Notes under the pieces: model-generated
The model's database searches: none
Told to the model about the DNA's origin: nothing
The model's input: only the letters and a program-made list of their open reading frames with translations
Assembly: GCF_963677715.1 (NCBI RefSeq)
Contig: NZ_OY782495.1
Location: forward strand, 372,001-436,000
DNA: 64,000 bases
Origin: an uncultured Bacteroides sp.
Lineage (GTDB): Bacteria > Bacteroidota > Bacteroidia > Bacteroidales > Bacteroidaceae
Reading direction: 5' to 3'
Made by a program: the position numbers and the translations under genes
In this document: piece by piece, positions 17,599-28,099 of the stretch
Layout of the letters: each line of letters starts with the position of its first letter
How positions within the stretch are numbered: the stretch's first letter is position 1

Positions 17599-18797
17599 AC
17601 ACGCAATATTTTTTTAAAATACATCCAGATATAAATAAAAGAGAGTAATGCCAGTGCGGCTTCCGCCACAAATAACGTGCTATATCCCATCTTATCGGCT
17701 AGTTTACCACTTCCTACAGCTATTATAACGCTACCCAGATGCATGATTACAATTTGTAATGTAAAGTCTGTACCTTCTCTGCCCACTCGCACGTAATCCA
17801 TAGCCACCGTATAGATCAATACGGTAGAAAGCCCGTAGGTGCACCACAAACAAAATATACCGATGTATAATGACACATCGGTTAGTGTGCCTAATTTTGA
17901 AAGCAGAAAAAACAGAAGCGTAGTTCCTAATATGCAAAAAGCAAATAAAGCTGCCGCACGCCCTCGCCCCCATCTCCTAATGATGTATCCGCTGACATAA
18001 GACCCCAAACAACCACATAGAGAGCCGAAGATACTAAACATTAAACCTATGTTGGCTATAGGATAGCCAAGGTCTACCAACCAGGGTTTCATCATAGCCA
18101 GCGTTCCTATCAAACCGGAGTTAAATAGAAGAAGAAAAGTTAATTGCGAACCAATGCGGCGTTGACGAAAGAAGAGGAACAAATCTTTCATACCGATAGG
18201 TACACGCCCGGCCCGTGATACAAATGTGTGGTCGTGATAAAAGGCCAAAGGAAGAACCATCACCAGCACAAAGGCAGAGAGCCCCAATAACATCACCGTC
18301 CAACCCGTATATTTATATAATATAAGAAGTAACCCGCCTCCTACTAAAGATCCGGCAAAATTGCCCATACTTTGCATGCTATTTCCACGGCTCCTTTCTT
18401 TCTTTTTGAAGGAGAGTGTTGTCATCCCATCAGTAGCTATATCTTGCGTGGCCGAAGCTATAAATGATAAGATGATAAGTAATAACACAAGCTTAAAATC
18501 AGCTTTCAAGTCGAGAAAAGCAAGCATAAGTATGAGAAATGCATAAACGGCTTCCGAAGAGAAAATCCAGCGTTTATAAGAGCCAAGTCCGGATGTTTTT
18601 CTATCAACCAAAGGTGCCCACAGGAACTTTACAATCCAGGGAAGTTTAATCAGTTGAAGCATTCCGATAGCCGTGAGTGAAAAATTATCCTGCCGCATCA
18701 GCACGGGAAGTAATGTGCTGAAAAGGCTCATTGGCACCGATTGTGCAATGTATAAAGAAAAAAACGTTGATAGTTTACCAAACTGTTTATCGGCCAT
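17595..18797 (-). CDS. MFS importer, AmpG/RhtX-like
   Basis: A 400-residue major facilitator protein with about 12 membrane segments. The N-terminal AQSVPMSLFSTLLPVLMR, the WAPLVDR loop, the IATDGMTTLSFKKKERSRGNS cytoplasmic loop and YIWMYFKK at the end fit the AmpG/RhtX/FptX group. Members import muropeptides (AmpG) or ferric siderophores (RhtX, FptX) across the inner membrane as single proteins. It lies 15 bases after the TonB receptor gene and overlaps hemN by 4 bases. This position suggests it carries the receptor's cargo into the cytoplasm, and the downstream hem genes make a porphyrin or porphyrin-linked iron compound the likely cargo. The cargo is inference. Confidence 0.85.
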   Translation of the reverse strand: MADKQFGKLSTFFSLYIAQSVPMSLFSTLLPVLMRQDNFSLTAIGMLQLIKLPWIVKFLWAPLVDRKTSGLGSYKRWIFSSEAVYAFLILMLAFLDLKADFKLVLLLIILSFIASATQDIATDGMTTLSFKKKERSRGNSMQSMGNFAGSLVGGGLLLILYKYTGWTVMLLGLSAFVLVMVLPLAFYHDHTFVSRAGRVPIGMKDLFLFFRQRRIGSQLTFLLLFNSGLIGTLAMMKPWLVDLGYPIANIGLMFSIFGSLCGCLGSYVSGYIIRRWGRGRAAALFAFCILGTTLLFFLLSKLGTLTDVSLYIGIFCLWCTYGLSTVLIYTVAMDYVRVGREGTDFTLQIVIMHLGSVIIAVGSGKLADKMGYSTLFVAEAALALLSFIYIWMYFKKILRV

Positions 18798-18812
18798 TCG
18801 AGTTTCTGATTA

Positions 18813-20867
18813 TTATAATGCAATTGATATTGTAGTGCCAAAGGTAAGCGGTTTACCTTTCTGCGCAAAATTATTACCCAATGAGTTGAGGTAGTATGCC
18901 ATATAATCTCTTGAAGTAGCATTTTTTATCCATAAATCGACAGTCAGGTTCTTTTTCGTTGCCGAAACCTTACCGTTAAGCACCCCGTAGAATCCCTGTC
19001 TTACTGAATTATCATCATTCCAGTAATGTTTCCCGGTACCTACGTACTGGGCCGAAAACAATAAACGATCAACATATACAGAGTGCAGCCTGAGCATATA
19101 ATCTCCTCCCACCATTAAAGTTTGATTAGGCACATAGGGAATATAATTTCCCGAGTAATCTTTATCACCATAAAGATACGTTTTAAATTTTGCCTTCGTA
19201 TATCCATAACTTAGTTGAAGGTTCAGTGCACTGTTTACCCTTCCGTTGAGCGTCAATTCAACTCCTTTACTATACGATTTCCCTGCATTAGTCAGCATTG
19301 TTCCTTTTCCTGTTGCCAATGGATGAGAGATTTGTTGATGATCCCAGTCGATATAAAACAAATCCATATCACCGTATATTCTGCCATCTAAAATAGAAAA
19401 ATGACTTCCTATTTCATAATTCCAACTGTATTCCGGAGAAAAAGTACGCTCCTCTTCCGAGCTGAAAGTTGTATTGAAACCTCCTGTTTTGTAACCCTTT
19501 GTCGTTGTTACATAGACCATATTTCGAGGGGTAAACTGATATTGCAGAGAAACCTTAGGTGTTATTTGAGTAAAACTCTTGCCATCATTCAATCGTTGTG
19601 TTTCTTCTTTTTGGCTATCACTCACAGTCCACGAAGTATAGTCTTGTCGGGCTCTTTCAAAGTCGAAACGAAGTCCTGCCGTTAAAGACAAATGATGAAT
19701 CAACAAATCTTTTAAAGTTGATTGATGGTATACAGCAATACCATAGTCAGGTTCTTTATACCCTTTTTCTACCGAAGCCACTTTTACCGTCCTGTCATTC
19801 TTCTGATAAAAGCCAAATACCCCATTCAGCCAATTATAATGTTTATTCCCCGACGAACGCATCTCAACTTCCTGAGAAAGAAGATGCTGCTGCTGGGTTT
19901 GAGTAACAAAATAAAGAGGAGCTTCGGTGAAATCCTGGTCAATAGCCTGCCTGTCGTCCAGGTTTTGGTAAGCAGTAACCGATTGAAGCAGGAAGTGCTC
20001 AAACGAATAGTTTAACGTTAAACCACTGGTTAGCACACCCTGACGATATGAACTATAATTATTGTAATCCACATCATCCACTTTCCCTGTTTCGGCATCG
20101 ATCAAGCCATACGGATATCCGCCCTGGTCGGTGTATTCATAATTCACAGATAAGTTCGCTTCCAGCCTTGAAGAGGCCCTCCATTGTAGTTTAGCTTTGC
20201 TGGAAACCATATTCATATTATCCGCTTTACTACCGGTATAGTCGTTTACAAAAAAGCCATCGTTATGTTTATAGTTCGTTGAAACGGAATAACCCATTGT
20301 TTGACTGGCTTTGCCGTAGTAGCTACCCGAGAACTGAGTTTGTCCATAGTTCCCTACTGTCTGTTTATAATTAAGCCCCTGATAGTCAAGTGGATTTTTA
20401 GTATATACATTGATTATTCCTCCCATGGTATTACGCCCGTAAAGTGTTCCTTGCGGCCCCCGAAGTATTTCGATCTTATTCACCTCATTCATATCAAAAT
20501 CAAAAAGAGATTTCGAGAAAAAAGGTACACCGTCTACATACAGCCCGATAGAAGGAGTATCCTGTCGTGAACCGATTCCGCGTATATAAACCGGTGAGGT
20601 TAGTTTAGAACCAAAATCAGGCAAATAAAAATTAGGAATATAAGCACTGATATCCTTCGCATCCATTATGTTCTTGTTTTGAAGATCAAGAGCAGACATA
20701 ACCGAAACGGAGGCCGGAATTTCTCTAAGATTCTTTTTTTCTTTAGAAGAAGTAACCACAACTTCTTTAAGCATAACCGGATAGCGGGTAGTGGAATCCG
20801 ACGGTACAACAGACGCTTCTGAATAAACACAAAACAACAATAATGCCAATACGGTAAAAGCTCTCAT
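18813..20867 (-). CDS. TonB-dependent receptor, siderophore/haem type
   Basis: A 684-residue outer membrane receptor with a signal peptide (about 1-19) and no carboxypeptidase-like extension. The TonB-box region is near 30-45 (VMLKEVVVTSS). The plug has IPASVSVMSALDL, YIRGIGSRQDTPSIGLYVDG and IEILRGPQGTLYGRNTMGG, and the barrel ends in an aromatic-poor GTTISIAL strand. This simple layout is that of small-molecule metal or cofactor receptors rather than SusC glycan receptors. It is first in an apparent operon with an MFS importer, hemN and hemG, and a good promoter lies directly upstream. Confidence 0.9.
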   Translation of the reverse strand: MRAFTVLALLLFCVYSEASVVPSDSTTRYPVMLKEVVVTSSKEKKNLREIPASVSVMSALDLQNKNIMDAKDISAYIPNFYLPDFGSKLTSPVYIRGIGSRQDTPSIGLYVDGVPFFSKSLFDFDMNEVNKIEILRGPQGTLYGRNTMGGIINVYTKNPLDYQGLNYKQTVGNYGQTQFSGSYYGKASQTMGYSVSTNYKHNDGFFVNDYTGSKADNMNMVSSKAKLQWRASSRLEANLSVNYEYTDQGGYPYGLIDAETGKVDDVDYNNYSSYRQGVLTSGLTLNYSFEHFLLQSVTAYQNLDDRQAIDQDFTEAPLYFVTQTQQQHLLSQEVEMRSSGNKHYNWLNGVFGFYQKNDRTVKVASVEKGYKEPDYGIAVYHQSTLKDLLIHHLSLTAGLRFDFERARQDYTSWTVSDSQKEETQRLNDGKSFTQITPKVSLQYQFTPRNMVYVTTTKGYKTGGFNTTFSSEEERTFSPEYSWNYEIGSHFSILDGRIYGDMDLFYIDWDHQQISHPLATGKGTMLTNAGKSYSKGVELTLNGRVNSALNLQLSYGYTKAKFKTYLYGDKDYSGNYIPYVPNQTLMVGGDYMLRLHSVYVDRLLFSAQYVGTGKHYWNDDNSVRQGFYGVLNGKVSATKKNLTVDLWIKNATSRDYMAYYLNSLGNNFAQKGKPLTFGTTISIAL

Positions 20868-20889
20868 TTTTCTTTATCTATTTTGCTTG

Positions 20890-20921
20890 CAAAAGTACAG
20901 CATTCAATGTTCACCCACAAT
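20890..20921 (-). promoter_or_regulatory. Promoter of the receptor-MFS-hemN-hemG operon
   Basis: On the minus strand the -7 box TACTTTTG (20890-20897) and ATTG (20918-20921) are spaced by 20 bases, a good fit to the Bacteroides type. The predicted leader is only about 16 bases, so a riboswitch in it is unlikely. Confidence 0.6.
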
Positions 20922-20964
20922 CCTCATTAATTAGGATTTCAATTCTTAATAAAACAAAATAAAT

Positions 20965-21004
20965 AAAAGGGGCAGATAGCCAATAAGACCATCAACCCCC
21001 TTTT
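20965..21004. terminator. Weak bidirectional terminator after the peptide transporter
   Basis: AAAAGGGG (20965-20972) pairs with CCCCTTTT (20997-21004), with T-rich sequence beyond each arm. It lies between the stop of the POT transporter and the promoter of the haem operon. Confidence 0.45.
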
Positions 21005-21045
21005 TTCATCTCTATTTTTAAAATTATTTCTATTACCCGACTCTT

Positions 21046-22557
21046 CTATTTTGCTACTTTTTCAAGCCACTTTAGCATGGAGAACATGATAATCATGGAG
21101 AAACTACAAGCTGCAACAAATACAGTCCACGTAAGCCAAATAGGAATAGAATCATAAAGAACCGCACCTATAAACAACAATTGATTTCCAATAGCTGTTG
21201 CGCCCAGCCAACCTCCTTGCATAATCCCCTGATACTTAGGAGGTGCCACTTTCGAAACGAAAGAGATGCCCAAAGGTGAAATATATAACTCGGCTACCGT
21301 TAGCATTAAGTAAGTAAACATCAATAAAAACGGAGTAACTTTTACCGGAGAAGTACCCAGAGTAAGAACCTCCTTATGCAAAGGCAGGTGACTAAAATAG
21401 GAACCTACAGCCATCACGACAAATGCCAAAGCCGCAATTCCCATTCCGATAGCAATTTTCCGGGGTGTCGACGGCTCTTTGCCGCGAGCACGCTGCGCTG
21501 CAAAGAGCGCCATAATAACAGGAGTAAGAAATACAACAAAGAACGGATTCAGAGTCTGAAATAGTTCGGCCGTAATATTCATGCCAAAAAGAGAAAGATT
21601 GGTATATTCTTTAGCAAAATAAGTCAACGTTAAACCATTCTGATGAAATGAAAACCAGAAAAATATAACCACTCCAAAAACAGCAAAAAGAGCATACATA
21701 CGTCGCTTAACCTCTTTTACATCCATTTCAGTAACGCTCTCCGATGCCTTCCTTAATTCTTTATTAGCAGGGTCCGGGAATCTCTTTTTATTAACCAGAT
21801 AAATGACCAGTGAAAGTAACATGGCTAAAATAGCGACCCCAAATGCATAATGAAAGCCGGTGGTAAATACATTCAAATAATCGGCAGCAAAAGCAGAAAG
21901 ATTGGAAACAGGAGAAGCTGATACTTTAGCTGCCAGATTCGCAAATAATGTAGATGCTTCAGGGGATAATGTTCCGCCTAACTGACCATGGCACAAAGCG
22001 GGCAGATCGGCATTATAAACATATCCATGGAGTGAAAGCCACCAGCTACGAACGCCTACTGCTGCAAAAGGAGCAAAAATGGCTCCTACATTAATGAACA
22101 TATAAAAAAGCGAGAAACCGGAATCTCTTAAACCGGAATATTTATCATTATCATACATTTGCCCTACAAGCGCCTGCAGATTACCCTTAAAAAGACCATT
22201 TCCAAAAGCAATAACAAACAAACCTATACAAGTGACAGTAAGGAAAAATGCTTTATCCGAAACAGGAGTCGGAGTAGGAATGGCCAACATCAGATACCCG
22301 AATGCCATCACAATGAGCCCTGCCAAGATTGTTCCCTTGTAATTACGTGTTTTATCGGCTATCACACCGCCAACAAAGGCAAGTATGTAAATGGAGAAAT
22401 AAAAAACGGAATAAATTAGCCCGGCATCATTACCACTCAAACCAAATTTAGCCTGAAGAAAAAGAACCAAAATCGCCATCATGGTATAAAAACCAAATCG
22501 CTCGCCCAGATTAGCCAGGGCAGCAGATAATAATCCTTTAGGGTGTTTGTCAAACAT
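21046..22557 (-). CDS. Proton-dependent oligopeptide (POT) transporter
   Basis: A 503-residue inner membrane transporter of the POT/PTR2 group of the major facilitator superfamily, which takes up di- and tripeptides with protons. Visible are LGERFGFYTMMAILVLF near the N-terminus (the ExxER-like helix-1 motif region), the GGVIADKTRNYKGT loop, the PTR2-signature FYMFINVGAIFAPF, and YISPLGISFVSK in a late helix. About 12-14 membrane helices are predicted. It is transcribed alone from a promoter with -7 box at 22619-22626. The exact peptide range cannot be told. Confidence 0.92.
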   Translation of the reverse strand: MFDKHPKGLLSAALANLGERFGFYTMMAILVLFLQAKFGLSGNDAGLIYSVFYFSIYILAFVGGVIADKTRNYKGTILAGLIVMAFGYLMLAIPTPTPVSDKAFFLTVTCIGLFVIAFGNGLFKGNLQALVGQMYDNDKYSGLRDSGFSLFYMFINVGAIFAPFAAVGVRSWWLSLHGYVYNADLPALCHGQLGGTLSPEASTLFANLAAKVSASPVSNLSAFAADYLNVFTTGFHYAFGVAILAMLLSLVIYLVNKKRFPDPANKELRKASESVTEMDVKEVKRRMYALFAVFGVVIFFWFSFHQNGLTLTYFAKEYTNLSLFGMNITAELFQTLNPFFVVFLTPVIMALFAAQRARGKEPSTPRKIAIGMGIAALAFVVMAVGSYFSHLPLHKEVLTLGTSPVKVTPFLLMFTYLMLTVAELYISPLGISFVSKVAPPKYQGIMQGGWLGATAIGNQLLFIGAVLYDSIPIWLTWTVFVAACSFSMIIMFSMLKWLEKVAK

Positions 22558-22618
22558 AAACTATCATTTTTGAATTAATACATTAGCGAAAATAAATATT
22601 AAAAAAACATATTTCCTG

Positions 22619-22626
22619 CAAATATA
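22619..22626 (-). promoter_or_regulatory. -7 box of the POT transporter gene
   Basis: TATATTTG on the minus strand, about 60 bases before the start codon. A possible -33 TTTG lies at 22650-22653, with 23-base spacing that is slightly long. Confidence 0.45.
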
Positions 22627-22641
22627 TACTTTTCGATAGAT

Positions 22642-23121
22642 TTATACTTCAAAAAGAGGACAAACTTCCGCCTTCACCACCTTTATTAATTCATTCGGAT
22701 CAATTTTGATTTGTAAGCCCCGTTGGCCTGCACTAACATAAATATACGGGTAGTTCAAACAACTTTGATGAATATAGGTAGGAAAATGTTTTTTCATACC
22801 TACTGGCGAACATGCCCCGCGGATATAACCCGTAGCAGGTAATAACTCTTTCATCGGAATCATATCACAGTTTTTATTGCCTGATGCTTTCGCTGCCATT
22901 TTTAGATTTACTTCTTTATCTCCCGGAATGACACAAACAAAATAACCGTTTTTATCCCCCTGTAGCACTAATGTTTTAAATACCTGATCAATATTCTCTC
23001 CCAGATTGGCTGCTACATGAATAGCACTTAAATCATTTTCATTCACTTCATACGGAATCAGTTCATACGAAATCTTTTCTTTGTCCAATAATCTGGCAGC
23101 ATTGGTTTTATTTATCTTCAT
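22642..23121 (-). CDS. ybaK: Cys-tRNA(Pro) deacylase, YbaK type
   Basis: A 159-residue single-domain YbaK/EbsC protein that hydrolyses cysteine wrongly attached to tRNA-Pro, a free-standing relative of the prolyl-tRNA synthetase editing domain. Family segments seen are KTLVLQGDKNGYFVCVIPGD with the conserved lysine in QVFKTLVL (about residue 69), the GYIRGACSPVGMKK loop, and YIYVSAGQRGLQIKIDP. It starts 11 bases after the uvrA stop on the same strand, so it is probably co-transcribed with uvrA. Confidence 0.93.
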   Translation of the reverse strand: MKINKTNAARLLDKEKISYELIPYEVNENDLSAIHVAANLGENIDQVFKTLVLQGDKNGYFVCVIPGDKEVNLKMAAKASGNKNCDMIPMKELLPATGYIRGACSPVGMKKHFPTYIHQSCLNYPYIYVSAGQRGLQIKIDPNELIKVVKAEVCPLFEV

Positions 23122-23132
23122 AACAATAGAAT

Positions 23133-25958
23133 TTATAGCCCGAGTTCTTCACGCAAAAAAAGTGGAGTATACCCCTTCTTACTTTCAGCTACTTTTTCCG
23201 GCGTACCTACACTTAGCAACTCTCCGCCTCCCTTTCCTCCGTCGGGACCAATATCAATAATATGGTCGGCCATTTTAATAACATCCAGATTATGCTCAAT
23301 AACAATGACCGTATTACCTTTATCCACCAGTTTATTCAGAACACCCATCAATACACGAATATCTTCAAAATGAAGTCCGGTAGTCGGTTCGTCGAGTATA
23401 TATAGAGTTTTACCCGTATCACGCTTCGAAAGCTCCGTTGCGAGTTTTACACGCTGGCTTTCGCCTCCTGAAAGTGTTGTAGACGATTGCCCCAACTTGA
23501 TATATCCCAATCCCACTTCCTGAATAACTTTAATCTTATTCAATATTTGCGGCACGTTTTCAAAGAATTCCACTGCTTGGTTAATAGTCATATCCAACAC
23601 ATCGGCTATTGATTTCCCTTTGAAGCGAACTTCAAGCGTTTCGCGGTTATAGCGTTTGCCATGGCATACCTCACAGGGAACATACACATCCGGCAGAAAA
23701 TTCATTTCAATCGTTTTATAGCCGTTGCCCGAACAGGCTTCACAACGACCACCGGAAACATTAAAAGAAAAACGTCCCGGCTTATATCCGCGTATCTTAG
23801 CTTCCGGAAGAACAACAAACAAATTTCGTATATCAGAAAACACACCTGTATAGGTAGCCGGATTGGATCGTGGCGTACGGCCCAAAGGAGACTGATCCAC
23901 ATTAACGACCTTATCTATATTTTCTAATCCATCTATCGATTCGTACTCCAAAGGATCTTGTAATGAGCGATAAAACTTCTGTGACAGAATCGGCTGCAAC
24001 GTTTCATTAATCAGAGTCGATTTACCACTACCGGACACACCCGTAACACAAATTAATTTCCCCAATGGGAATTCCACATCCACGCTCTTCAGATTATTAC
24101 CTTTGGCTCCTCTCAGCCACAATGATTTCTTATTGCCTGGCCTACGTTTAGCAGGTATCTCTATCTTTGCCTGTCCGTTAAGATATTTTGAAGTAAGCGT
24201 TTCCGTCTGCAACATTTCTTGCGGAGTTCCTGAAAAGACAACATCCCCACCTAAGCGTCCGGCTTTAGGGCCCATGTCAATTATATAATCGGCAGCAAGC
24301 ATCATGTCTTTATCATGCTCCACCACAATCACAGAATTACCCATATCACGTAACTCTTTCAGTGAATTAATCAAACGAAGATTATCTCGCTGATGAAGCC
24401 CGATACTCGGTTCATCCAGAATATAAAGCACATTCACCAGCTGCGAACCAATTTGCGTAGCCAGTCGGATACGCTGGCTCTCTCCTCCCGACAGACTGGC
24501 CGAAGCACGATTGAGTGAAAGATAATCCAGCCCCACATTTAAGAGGAACTTTAAACGAGTACGTATTTCCTTTAATATTTCGACTGCTATTTTCTTTTGT
24601 TGCTCCGACAAATAATCCTCTACATGTAGCAACCATTCGTAGAGCTCAGATATATCCATTGCCGAAAGATCATGGATATTCTTATCATGAATACGAAAAT
24701 GTAAGGCCTCTTTATTCAGTTTAGCGCCATTACATTCCGGGCAAACGGTGGTTCGGGCAAACTGTTCCGCCCACTTCTGTGCTGTAGCCGAAGCATCTTT
24801 TTCTTGTAACATCCGAACATATTTAACTACCCCTTCGTAAGTCACAAAGTAATCGGAGGAAGTCCCTATCAATGAACTTTTAATTTTAATTCGATCATCC
24901 GATCCATATAAGATTTCATCAATAGCATCTTCCGGAAGTTCCGAAATAGCTGTCTTCAGCGTCGAATCATATTTCTCGAGTAAAGCTGCTATTTGCCAGA
25001 ATATCATTGAATTCTTGTACTTCCCTAACGGTACAATTGCACCGTCATGAATAGAAACCGTCTTATCAGGTATTATTTTATCTACATCTATCTGGTTGAT
25101 AACACCCAGTCCTTTACATTTAGGACACGCACCTTGCGGCGAATTAAAAGAAAAGTTATGTGGAGCAGGTTCTTTGTATGATAACCCGGTAGTAGGGCAC
25201 ATCAGTTGTTTGCTGTAATGACGGATACTTTCCGTCTGCATATCGAGAATCATCAGCAAACCGTCTCCCTGGCGCATGGCCGTAGCAACACTTTGTTTCA
25301 ACCGTTTATCATCTTTCTCGCCCACAATCATTTTGTCTATCACGACTTCAATGTCGTGATTCTTATATCTGTCCAGCTTCATACCGTGCATTATTTCACG
25401 CACTTCACCATCCACCCGCACATGCAGATATCCTTTCTTCCTTACTTGTTCAAATAATTCCTTGTAATGTCCTTTTCTGGTGCGCACTAAAGGAGCCAGC
25501 ATATAAATTTTCTTCCCTCTATAATCTTTCAGAATCAAATCGATAATCTGCTCTTCCGTGTACTTCACCATCTTTTCACCGGACAGGTAAGAATAAGCTT
25601 CACCTGCACGGGCAAAAAGCAGACGTAAGTAGTCATAAATTTCCGTTGTAGTACCAACTGTTGAACGAGGATTCTTATTTGTCGTTTTCTGCTCGATAGA
25701 AATAACAGGGCTCAATCCGGTTATCTTATCTACATCCGGACGTTCCAGATTTCCTAGGAAGTTACGGGCATAAGAAGAAAATGTTTCTATGTAGCGGCGT
25801 TGTCCCTCAGCAAATATCGTATCAAAAGCCAAAGACGATTTTCCACTTCCGCTCAATCCTGTTATTACGGTCAAACTATTGCGGGGTATTTCCGCATCAA
25901 TGTCTTTTAAATTATGTACACGCGCACCGTATACGTTTATATATTCTGTTTCCTGCAT
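23133..25958 (-). CDS. uvrA: Excinuclease ABC subunit A
   Basis: A 941-residue UvrA, the damage-sensing ATPase of nucleotide excision repair, working with UvrB and UvrC. Walker A motifs are GLSGSGKS at residues 34-41 and GVSGSGKST in the second half; both ABC signature regions (LSGGESQR) are present. Zinc-finger cysteines appear as [16 protein letters not shown] and [10 protein letters not shown]. Full length for the family. Its partner uvrB lies at 33997-36027. A -7 box at 26063-26070 drives it; ybaK follows at 11 bases. Confidence 0.98.
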   Translation of the reverse strand: MQETEYINVYGARVHNLKDIDAEIPRNSLTVITGLSGSGKSSLAFDTIFAEGQRRYIETFSSYARNFLGNLERPDVDKITGLSPVISIEQKTTNKNPRSTVGTTTEIYDYLRLLFARAGEAYSYLSGEKMVKYTEEQIIDLILKDYRGKKIYMLAPLVRTRKGHYKELFEQVRKKGYLHVRVDGEVREIMHGMKLDRYKNHDIEVVIDKMIVGEKDDKRLKQSVATAMRQGDGLLMILDMQTESIRHYSKQLMCPTTGLSYKEPAPHNFSFNSPQGACPKCKGLGVINQIDVDKIIPDKTVSIHDGAIVPLGKYKNSMIFWQIAALLEKYDSTLKTAISELPEDAIDEILYGSDDRIKIKSSLIGTSSDYFVTYEGVVKYVRMLQEKDASATAQKWAEQFARTTVCPECNGAKLNKEALHFRIHDKNIHDLSAMDISELYEWLLHVEDYLSEQQKKIAVEILKEIRTRLKFLLNVGLDYLSLNRASASLSGGESQRIRLATQIGSQLVNVLYILDEPSIGLHQRDNLRLINSLKELRDMGNSVIVVEHDKDMMLAADYIIDMGPKAGRLGGDVVFSGTPQEMLQTETLTSKYLNGQAKIEIPAKRRPGNKKSLWLRGAKGNNLKSVDVEFPLGKLICVTGVSGSGKSTLINETLQPILSQKFYRSLQDPLEYESIDGLENIDKVVNVDQSPLGRTPRSNPATYTGVFSDIRNLFVVLPEAKIRGYKPGRFSFNVSGGRCEACSGNGYKTIEMNFLPDVYVPCEVCHGKRYNRETLEVRFKGKSIADVLDMTINQAVEFFENVPQILNKIKVIQEVGLGYIKLGQSSTTLSGGESQRVKLATELSKRDTGKTLYILDEPTTGLHFEDIRVLMGVLNKLVDKGNTVIVIEHNLDVIKMADHIIDIGPDGGKGGGELLSVGTPEKVAESKKGYTPLFLREELGL

Positions 25959-26062
25959 ATCTTCTCTTAAGCTATTTACCTACCTTACGTATGTTTTTAT
26001 TTATAATTTTCTTATGCACCTTTTGCTCTATGAACGTAGTGCTTGCAAAACCATAATTCCTG

Positions 26063-26070
26063 CAAAATTA
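26063..26070 (-). promoter_or_regulatory. -7 box of the uvrA gene
   Basis: TAATTTTG on the minus strand, about 95 bases before the start codon. The gap 25959-26281 between uvrA and the divergent LysM gene holds only the two promoters; no SOS-type box is evident. Confidence 0.4.
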
Positions 26071-26128
26071 ATGTTTCCATGCGAAAAAAGGTTTTAAAAC
26101 CACATTATTATTTTCTTAACTCAATATA

Positions 26129-26161
26129 TTGTGCAAATATATGACATTATTTGTACCTTTG
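26129..26161 (+). promoter_or_regulatory. Promoter of the LysM gene
   Basis: TTG (26129-26131) and TACCTTTG (26154-26161) are spaced by 22 bases. The predicted leader is about 115 bases long before the ATG at 26285; I see no known riboswitch in it. Confidence 0.5.
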
Positions 26162-26284
26162 CCTGCAATAAATGTTCCTGTGCACTTAACCACCTATCGC
26201 GAATTTATAAAGGTAGACAATCGGTTAATATAGCAGGAGATAAATATTATTGTAAAATTAGAATAACATATAAATAAATTATTG

Positions 26285-28069
26285 ATGAGACTAATAGGTA
26301 AGATAACCATTTTATTGTTTGTTTTAAACTTCTGTTATTCAGTAGTTTCGGCACAAGAAAACAGTTCTTATTTCCTTCACACCATTGAAAAAGGACAAAA
26401 TCTATATTCTATTTCAAGCATGTACGGTGTCAGCAAAGCCGATATTATCAATCTAAATCCGGGTTGCGAAGATAAAATTTATGCAGGAGAAACGCTTAAG
26501 ATACCACAAAACAAATCGACTCAAAAAGGAGAAGTCTTTCACACAATCAAGAGTGGCGAAACATTATATAGGCTCACACTTATGTATAAAGTTTCCGCGG
26601 ATGCTATATGCAGTGCAAATCCCGGACTTAGTGCTCAAAACTTTCAAACAGGAACCGTTATTCGCATACCAACGGGAGAAGAATCAGAAACAGCATCCGA
26701 AAAGGAGCATCCATTTCCCACGGAACCAACCATTCAACCTGCCGTAAAGTCAAACTGCAGAGACATGCATAAGATAAAACGAAGAGAAACTATTTTCAGC
26801 ATCAGCCATAGTTACAATATTACCGAGCAAGAGTTAATAGCTGCTAATCCTGAATTAAAAGAGAATAAATTAGAAAAAGGAAAATATTTATGTATTCCTT
26901 ATGCCAAACCAGTCGGTATGGAGCAACAGGACAAAGAGGCTACGCCACCGAGTAACAATGAGCTGTTTAGTGCCAATAAAAACAAAACGCGTAAGCTAGG
27001 AACTATAAAAGCAGCTGTAATTCTGCCATTTATGCTTAATGGCGACAAAAAAAACGAGTCGGCCCGGATGGTAGAATATTATGAAGGTTTTCTAATGGCA
27101 ATAGATAGTTTGAAGCGTACGGGCTTTTCCATTGATCTGTACACGTATGATTCCGGCGACGAAAACACCTCAATAAACCCCATTCTGCAAAAAAAAGAAA
27201 TGAAAGATATGGATATCATATTTGGTCCTCTTTATCAGGAACACATCGATCCATTGGCATCATTTGCTAAGAAAAATAACATTCGTCTGGTCATTCCATT
27301 TACCTCAAAAGACAGCGAAGTATTCCAAAATCCATCTGTATATCAAATAAATACTCCACAGTCTTATCTATACTCAGAGGTTTATGAACACTTTATTCGT
27401 CAATTTCCGAACGCCAACATTATTATTATGGAAACAACGGGCATAGAAAAAGATAAAGTCGAATTTATAAAAGGACTAAGGCAGGCACTTAAGGACAAAG
27501 CAATTCCTGTACATACGCTAAAAGCTGATGCAACACAAGATGCATTAAAGAATGCTCTCCGCCCCGATAAAGAAAATATATTCATACCCACTTCCGGCAG
27601 TAGCATTACTCTCATCAGATTGATACCGCAATTAAAACAGGTGGCGATGGACATGCCTGAAGCAAAAATTCACTTGTTCGGATATCCGGAATGGCAAACC
27701 TACACTAAAGATTTTCTAGCTAGCTTTTTTGAACTCGATACTTATTTTTATTCTTCGTTCTACACCAATAATCTATTACCCGCTGCTATCAGGTTTACCT
27801 ATGCATATCGCAGGTGGTACACAAAAGAGATGGCCAATACTTACCCAAAATATGGTATGTTGGGCTTTGACACAGGGTTTTTCTTTCTCAAAGGGCTGTC
27901 AGAATATGGCTCCGGGTTAGAACGAAATCTCTCAAAAATAAACTTAGTTCCCATACAAACGGGCTTTAAATTTCAACGAGTAAATAACTGGGGAGGCTTT
28001 GTTAATAAGAAAGTATTCTTTGTTCATTTCTCAAAAGATTTTGCATTAACAAAACTGGATTTTGAATAG
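26285..28069 (+). CDS. Exported LysM protein with a periplasmic-binding-protein fold
   Basis: A 594-residue exported protein. I use the ATG at 26285, one codon after an in-frame TTG. A signal peptide (about 1-23) is followed by three LysM peptidoglycan-binding modules (about 30-74, 85-129 and 161-204). From about residue 238 to the end is a type 1 periplasmic-binding-protein-like domain (AAVILPFMLNGD, MVEYYEGFLMAIDSL, then IIFGPLYQEHIDPLASFAKK), similar to the substrate-binding part of amino-acid ABC systems. No transporter genes are adjacent, so a role at the cell wall rather than in uptake is more likely. A small beta-barrel protein gene follows after 30 bases. Confidence 0.85.
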   Translation: MRLIGKITILLFVLNFCYSVVSAQENSSYFLHTIEKGQNLYSISSMYGVSKADIINLNPGCEDKIYAGETLKIPQNKSTQKGEVFHTIKSGETLYRLTLMYKVSADAICSANPGLSAQNFQTGTVIRIPTGEESETASEKEHPFPTEPTIQPAVKSNCRDMHKIKRRETIFSISHSYNITEQELIAANPELKENKLEKGKYLCIPYAKPVGMEQQDKEATPPSNNELFSANKNKTRKLGTIKAAVILPFMLNGDKKNESARMVEYYEGFLMAIDSLKRTGFSIDLYTYDSGDENTSINPILQKKEMKDMDIIFGPLYQEHIDPLASFAKKNNIRLVIPFTSKDSEVFQNPSVYQINTPQSYLYSEVYEHFIRQFPNANIIIMETTGIEKDKVEFIKGLRQALKDKAIPVHTLKADATQDALKNALRPDKENIFIPTSGSSITLIRLIPQLKQVAMDMPEAKIHLFGYPEWQTYTKDFLASFFELDTYFYSSFYTNNLLPAAIRFTYAYRRWYTKEMANTYPKYGMLGFDTGFFFLKGLSEYGSGLERNLSKINLVPIQTGFKFQRVNNWGGFVNKKVFFVHFSKDFALTKLDFE

Positions 28070-28099
28070 CCCAAAAACCTCTACTTATAATTTGAATGA

